64,000 bases of DNA from an uncultured Acetatifactor sp. (GTDB lineage: Bacteria > Bacillota > Clostridia > Lachnospirales > Lachnospiraceae), in NCBI GenBank assembly GCA_947588705.1, contig CANPYT010000007.1, forward strand, positions 1 through 64,000, written 5' to 3'. The notes beneath the pieces were generated by a model. The model made no database searches. It was given only the letters and a program-made list of their open reading frames with translations, and was not told the DNA's origin. Every line of letters begins with the position of its first letter. Position 1 is the first letter of the stretch. Below, one piece after another: positions 60,090 to 64,000 of the stretch. Position numbers and translations under genes: made by a program.

Positions 60090-60620
60090 TTACTCTCCCA
60101 TAGCGATCTCCAGCGCTTCCTCCTCTTCTTTGCCAAGGTCAATGGAGCATTCGCCGTTCTTTATCTCCTTCGTGTAAGAATAACAACCCTCTGTGCTATG
60201 GACGGAGTTGAGAATAAATCCATTGTTGTTTTCATCCAGCAGCGCCAGGCTAAAACTCAACTGACCTCCCATCTGATTAAAAGCGTCATATTTTACGAGA
60301 CCAATCTTTTGATAAGCCGATTCCAGTTTTTTATAAAGGACACGAATATCCTTTTTGTTTTTCTCGGCATTCATCTTCAAAAATTTATTATCTTCAAAGA
60401 GAGTGACAATATCCTGTTCCAGGCTTGTTCCGTCTTTTCCGAGAAGAAACGCGTCCAATCGTTTTTTCAGTTTGCCTGTTTTTCTGATCTGTACGATCAG
60501 CAGGATCAACGAGACCAGAACCAACAACGCCAGCACAGCTGCCACTATCAGCAGGTATCCAAGGTCAAAGGAACCAAGACCGATCTGATTTAAAAAGGTA
60601 CTTTCATTATATGTGCTCAT
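60090..60620 (-). CDS. DUF4446-like membrane protein
   Basis: 176 aa; one TM; YDAFNQMGGQLSFSLALLDENNNGFILNSVHSTEGCYSYTKEIKNG; adjacent to parB. Confidence 0.88.
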   Translation of the reverse strand: MSTYNESTFLNQIGLGSFDLGYLLIVAAVLALLVLVSLILLIVQIRKTGKLKKRLDAFLLGKDGTSLEQDIVTLFEDNKFLKMNAEKNKKDIRVLYKKLESAYQKIGLVKYDAFNQMGGQLSFSLALLDENNNGFILNSVHSTEGCYSYTKEIKNGECSIDLGKEEEEALEIAMGE

Positions 60621-60745
60621 AACTCTCCTCTGTACGTCAATTTCACTTCAAAAATCAGTTATTTCCTACTGTAACAGTCCAGCAGCCCGATCTGATGGGA
60701 AATCATGCTCCCACGAATTTTCCATTATGTCTGGCGGCTGAGTTG

Positions 60746-61639
60746 TTACTTTCCTATCATATCCAGCAGCCTGTCCAAATCTTCATGATCATAAAATTCA
60801 ATTTCGATCTTACCGGCGCCCTCTCCTTTGGAAGTGACAGTGACTTTCGTGCTTAATTTCTGTTTTAGCTTTTCCTCAATATCCAGATAAATGGCCTGCA
60901 GGGCTTTGTCATCCAGCTTTTTCTGCTTTGCGGGTTTGTGCAGATTTTTAACCAGCTTTTCCACATCCCGAACACTGAGTTTCTCGTCAAAGATCTGCTG
61001 GGCAAGATTGTACTGCTCCTCCGGGTCTTCTACTGCCAGAAGCGCTCTGGCATGTCCGGTACTGATCATATCGTCGATGACCATCTGCTGCACTTCATCA
61101 CTTAGCTTCAACAGACGGATGGAATTTGTGACTGCGGCGCGGCTCTTGGAAACCCGTTCTGCCACTTCATCCTGTTTTAAATTAAATTCTGTCAGAAGCC
61201 TTTTATAAGCCTGGGCCTCCTCGATAGGATTTAAGTCTTCCCGCTGTATATTCTCTATCAGGGAAATCTCCATGATTTCCTGCTCTGTATAGTCGCGGAT
61301 GATCACAGGGATCTCTTTCAATCCTGCCATTTTAGCCGCCCGCCATCTGCGCTCGCCGGCAATAATCTCATAATGGTCTTTTCTGTCCTGAACCAATATG
61401 GGCTGTATTAATCCAAACTGCTTTATGGAATCGGATAATTCCTGCAGTGCGTCCTCATCAAAATTTTTTCTGGGCTGCTTTCTGTTAGGCTCTACGGATG
61501 TGATCTTTACGAGTGTCTCTTTCTCGCCTTTATTCTCGGAACTCAGCTTTTCTTCCTTCGTACCTTTTTTTATCCTGGCTTCTCCCACCGCATTAGGGAT
61601 CAAAGAATCCAGTCCCTTTCCCAATCCTCTCGCCGCCAT
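60746..61639 (-). CDS. parB: Chromosome partitioning protein ParB/Spo0J
   Basis: RGLGKGLDSLIPN; EPNRKQPRKNFDEDALQELSDSIKQFGLIQPILV; GERRWRAAKMAGLKEIPVIIRD; start set at MAARGLGKG. Confidence 0.96.
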   Translation of the reverse strand: MAARGLGKGLDSLIPNAVGEARIKKGTKEEKLSSENKGEKETLVKITSVEPNRKQPRKNFDEDALQELSDSIKQFGLIQPILVQDRKDHYEIIAGERRWRAAKMAGLKEIPVIIRDYTEQEIMEISLIENIQREDLNPIEEAQAYKRLLTEFNLKQDEVAERVSKSRAAVTNSIRLLKLSDEVQQMVIDDMISTGHARALLAVEDPEEQYNLAQQIFDEKLSVRDVEKLVKNLHKPAKQKKLDDKALQAIYLDIEEKLKQKLSTKVTVTSKGEGAGKIEIEFYDHEDLDRLLDMIGK

Positions 61640-61691
61640 ACTCCCTCTTTTCCGCTGCTTCTGGAGCAGCATTATAATCTGCAGATCAAAT

Positions 61692-62459
61692 TCACTTTGC
61701 GCTGCTCTTTATAATTTCATCAGCCAACTGCATATACGCTTCCGCACCGGCAGATTTCGCATCATATTTATTAATAGGCATTCCATAGCTGGGTGCCTCG
61801 GCAAGACGAATATTCCTGGGGATCAGCGTACTGTAAACTCTTTGTTTCAGATTTTGTTTCACATTTTCCACTACCTGCATAGACAGATTCGTGCGTGAAT
61901 CATACATTGTAAATACTACACCTTCCATATCCAGATCCGGATTCAGCCTTTCTTTCACAAGGTTTATTGTGTGAATCAATTGGCTTAAACCTTCCAGCGC
62001 ATAATATTCACATTGAATGGGAACCAGTACGCTATCTGCGGTAGTCATAGAGTTAATAGTCAACATATTCAAAGAAGGAGGACAATCTATGATAATGAAG
62101 TCATACTCGTTTTTTACATAATCCACTTCATTTTTTAATATGTATTCTTTTCTCTCCACACCTATCAGCTCGATCTCTGCTGCCGCTAAATTTACATTTG
62201 CAGGGAGAACGGAGATATTTTCTATCACATTTTTAATAATGCAGTCTCGGATAGAGCACTCCCCTAAAATCAATTCATAGATCGTATTTTCCAGATCATT
62301 TTTATCAATGCCAAAACCGCTTGTGGTGTTGCCCTGCGGATCCGTATCGATCACCAGAACTTTTTTTCCTTTTTCAGCCAGACAGGCAGAAAGGTTAATA
62401 GAAGTGGTAGTCTTACCAACTCCGCCTTTCTGATTGGCAATCGCTATTATTTTTCCCAT
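61692..62459 (-). CDS. parA: Chromosome partitioning ATPase ParA/Soj
   Basis: MGKIIAIANQKGGVGKTTTSINLSACLAEKGKKVLVIDTDPQGNTTSGFG; start set at MGKII. Confidence 0.97.
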   Translation of the reverse strand: MGKIIAIANQKGGVGKTTTSINLSACLAEKGKKVLVIDTDPQGNTTSGFGIDKNDLENTIYELILGECSIRDCIIKNVIENISVLPANVNLAAAEIELIGVERKEYILKNEVDYVKNEYDFIIIDCPPSLNMLTINSMTTADSVLVPIQCEYYALEGLSQLIHTINLVKERLNPDLDMEGVVFTMYDSRTNLSMQVVENVKQNLKQRVYSTLIPRNIRLAEAPSYGMPINKYDAKSAGAEAYMQLADEIIKSSAK

Positions 62460-62566
62460 ATTTCCTCTCATTCTGCCGCCAAATGCGGCATCCATAACAT
62501 TTTTCGTTTGTTTTGCTTTTCAATTATATCACTAAATAGCCCATATAGCTACATAAATTTTACTTT

Positions 62567-62610
62567 CAGTTCAGCCGGTTTTCATATCCAGAGAAAAAAT
62601 GTGCTTGCAC
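62567..62610 (+). repeat. Direct repeat L (about 44 bp)
   Basis: CAGTTCAGCCGGTTTTCATATCCAGAGAAAAAATGTGCTTGCAC; near-copy at 62738-62780. Confidence 0.8.
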
Positions 62611-62633
62611 AATTTTTTCTCTGGATATGAAAA
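62579..62633. repeat. Perfect 22-bp inverted repeat (11-nt loop)
   Basis: TTTTCATATCCAGAGAAAAAAT - GTGCTTGCACA - ATTTTTTCTCTGGATATGAAAA. Confidence 0.9.
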
Positions 62634-62635
62634 TC

Positions 62636-62730
62636 GAGGGAGCGCCATTCTATGAGCAAAGGTAAGTGTGCAGCACCGGATAGCGCGGCAGCGCGGCTTT
62701 GCGAATGGCGCGGGCTGAACGGCTACATTT
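62636..62730 (-). repeat. Dispersed palindromic intergenic element, copy C
   Basis: Plus strand GAGGGAGCGCCATTCTATGAGCAAAGG...CTTTGCGAATGGCGCGGGCTGAACGGCTACAT; reverse complement aligns to copies A and B. Confidence 0.7.
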
Positions 62731-62737
62731 TTATTCC

Positions 62738-62780
62738 CAGTTTAGCCGGTTTCCATATCCGGAGAAAAATGTGCTTGCAC
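62738..62780 (+). repeat. Direct repeat R (43 bp)
   Basis: CAGTTTAGCCGGTTTCCATATCCGGAGAAAAATGTGCTTGCAC; three substitutions and one indel relative to L. Confidence 0.8.
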
Positions 62781-62901
62781 GAATTTAAAATTTACCACAA
62801 TATCTAGTCTCATTCCTTATTTTTTTATTTTTATTTTCAATGTTTCACGTACCTTCATTAAAATGTTTCACGGTTTTGCATCACAACATCTTGTATTTAT
62901 A

Positions 62902-62917
62902 TGTTTCACGTGAAACA
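62902..62917. promoter_or_regulatory. parS: parS site (ParB binding site)
   Basis: TGTTTCACGTGAAACA, exact match to the established parS consensus. Confidence 0.95.
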
Positions 62918-62951
62918 TTATCTTGATTCTTATCTTTAAAAAAGAAAGGAA

Positions 62952-62967
62952 TGTTTCACGTGAAACA
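62952..62967. promoter_or_regulatory. parS: parS site (ParB binding site), within a 28-bp palindrome 62946-62973
   Basis: TGTTTCACGTGAAACA inside AAGGAATGTTTCACGTGAAACATTCCTT. Confidence 0.95.
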
Positions 62968-63142
62968 TTCCTTCATCACCCCATAAGCCGCACAATATCT
63001 AGTGCAGATAGTACAATTACTATTTTAAAAATTTCTTTTCTTTCATAAAATTAATAAACTTTAAAAAATATGCTTCCAATCCTGAAGAACCTTCAAAGCG
63101 AACCATATTCCATAATGTTTATCCCTTTTCGTAAAAGTGTTC

Positions 63143-63343
63143 CTAATGTCTGAGACGAATCATAAGCTTTATGATAATGAGGACAATCAAAATAGCAATT
63201 GTGACTATTCCATGAACTAAAATGCCTGTGTACCACGGAGCCGACCGTACCAAGTATAAATCAGGATGAGTATTATAATCCCAAAATACAGATATTCCAT
63301 ATCCGATAAAAATGCCAATACATGCGCCAATTACTATATTCAA
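63143..63343 (-). CDS. Small hypothetical membrane protein
   Basis: 66 aa with two hydrophobic segments (IVIGACIGIFIGYGISVFW; GILVHGIVTIAILIVLIIIKLMI). Confidence 0.45.
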   Translation of the reverse strand: MNIVIGACIGIFIGYGISVFWDYNTHPDLYLVRSAPWYTGILVHGIVTIAILIVLIIIKLMIRLRH

Positions 63344-63459
63344 AATACTATTTAATTTTTTTTACCATAATAAATATCCCTATTAGCTACAATTCTGAAA
63401 ATAGACCTGTGCTGTTATTTAGTTGTGATTATAAATACTGTCAGTTCGGCAAACGGAAT

Positions 63460-64000
63460 TTAATGTAGTAAATATTTTTCTAAATAAACTGCTATACCAT
63501 CTTCATCATTTGTCAGGGTAATGTGATCTGCTATATTTTTGACATCTGAAATGGCATTGCCCGCCGCGACACCTATCCCACATAGTTTCAGCATATCTAT
63601 ATCATTTTTATCGTCGCCAAAAGCCACGACTTCGTTTAGCGGGACATTTAACATATCTGTCAATTCCCGGATCGCCTGCACCTTTCCGGAGACTTCAGGC
63701 AGGAACGCATACCACTTTTCTCCGCGATAACCCTGTACCCTGCAATGGTTTTTCTCCGCGATCTTTAATGCCGTCTCACCATCGGGAAGCATAGCCACTA
63801 TTTTATTTGCGCGGCAAGTGAGAGGTTTGCTGTAATCACAATACACGGCTTTATGTAATTTTTCAGATTCAGAAATGTGCCTGCTGTTCCAAAACACCTG
63901 ACGGCCTGCCGCCACAGTAATCTCCGTATCATGCTCCAACGCAAATATATCCTGTATGATATGGTTTGTTTCTGCAATCCCGTGACTACAACTGTATATT
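63460..64000 (-). CDS. Cof-type HAD family hydrolase; 5' end truncated by window edge
   Basis: VPLNEVVAFGDDKNDIDMLKLCGIGVAAGNAISDVKNIADHITLTNDEDGIAVYLEKYL; frame stays open upstream to 64000 (IYSCSHGIAETNHIIQDIFALEHDTE). Confidence 0.88.
   Translation of the reverse strand, partial: IYSCSHGIAETNHIIQDIFALEHDTEITVAAGRQVFWNSRHISESEKLHKAVYCDYSKPLTCRANKIVAMLPDGETALKIAEKNHCRVQGYRGEKWYAFLPEVSGKVQAIRELTDMLNVPLNEVVAFGDDKNDIDMLKLCGIGVAAGNAISDVKNIADHITLTNDEDGIAVYLEKYLLH

Noticed and set aside
1-64000. CRISPR array, phage, transposase or restriction/defence system
   Set aside because: No regularly spaced repeat array, no cas, integrase, transposase, or restriction/modification motifs seen in any ORF.

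Overview
64-kb chromosomal window from a spore-forming Firmicute, probably Lachnospiraceae-like (inferred from gene content and order). It appears origin-proximal: parA/parB and a parS cluster lie at the right end, next to DUF4446 and serS, and a yabP-yabQ-divIC-spoIIE sporulation block lies at the left end. Almost all genes are on the minus strand. Main blocks: (1) 1-11 kb: spoIIE (partial), divIC/ftsB-like, yabQ, yabP, S4 RNA-binding protein, HU, PEGA lipoprotein, CotS-like kinase, CCA nucleotidyltransferase, HAD phosphatase, SurA/PpiC-like protein, M3 oligopeptidase. (2) 11-20 kb: unknown membrane protein, a 2-isopropylmalate synthase whose C-terminus is an AraC-type DNA-binding domain, an OxlT-like MFS transporter, and a response regulator plus hybrid histidine kinase. 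(3) 20-31.6 kb: an Mrp/Mbh-like cation/proton antiporter operon with four antiporter-like large subunits and an embedded Cache chemoreceptor. (4) 33-57.5 kb: an arabinan/arabinoside utilisation locus with two ABC importers, several large lipoproteins, GH43 and GH51 enzymes, AraD, and a divergent ArsR-type regulator with a large C-terminal domain. (5) 57.5-64 kb: tRNA-Arg(CCT), DUF3881, serS, DUF4446, parB, parA, parS, and a partial HAD hydrolase. Best leads: the LeuA-AraC fusion; the four-subunit antiporter operon with its chemoreceptor; the arabinan locus with its DUF5696 / NHL-Yip1 / ~1000-aa binding-protein module; a dispersed palindromic intergenic element with three copies; and a cca gene with no canonical start codon upstream of its catalytic motif. 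All family calls come from reading the translations by eye; no database search was run.
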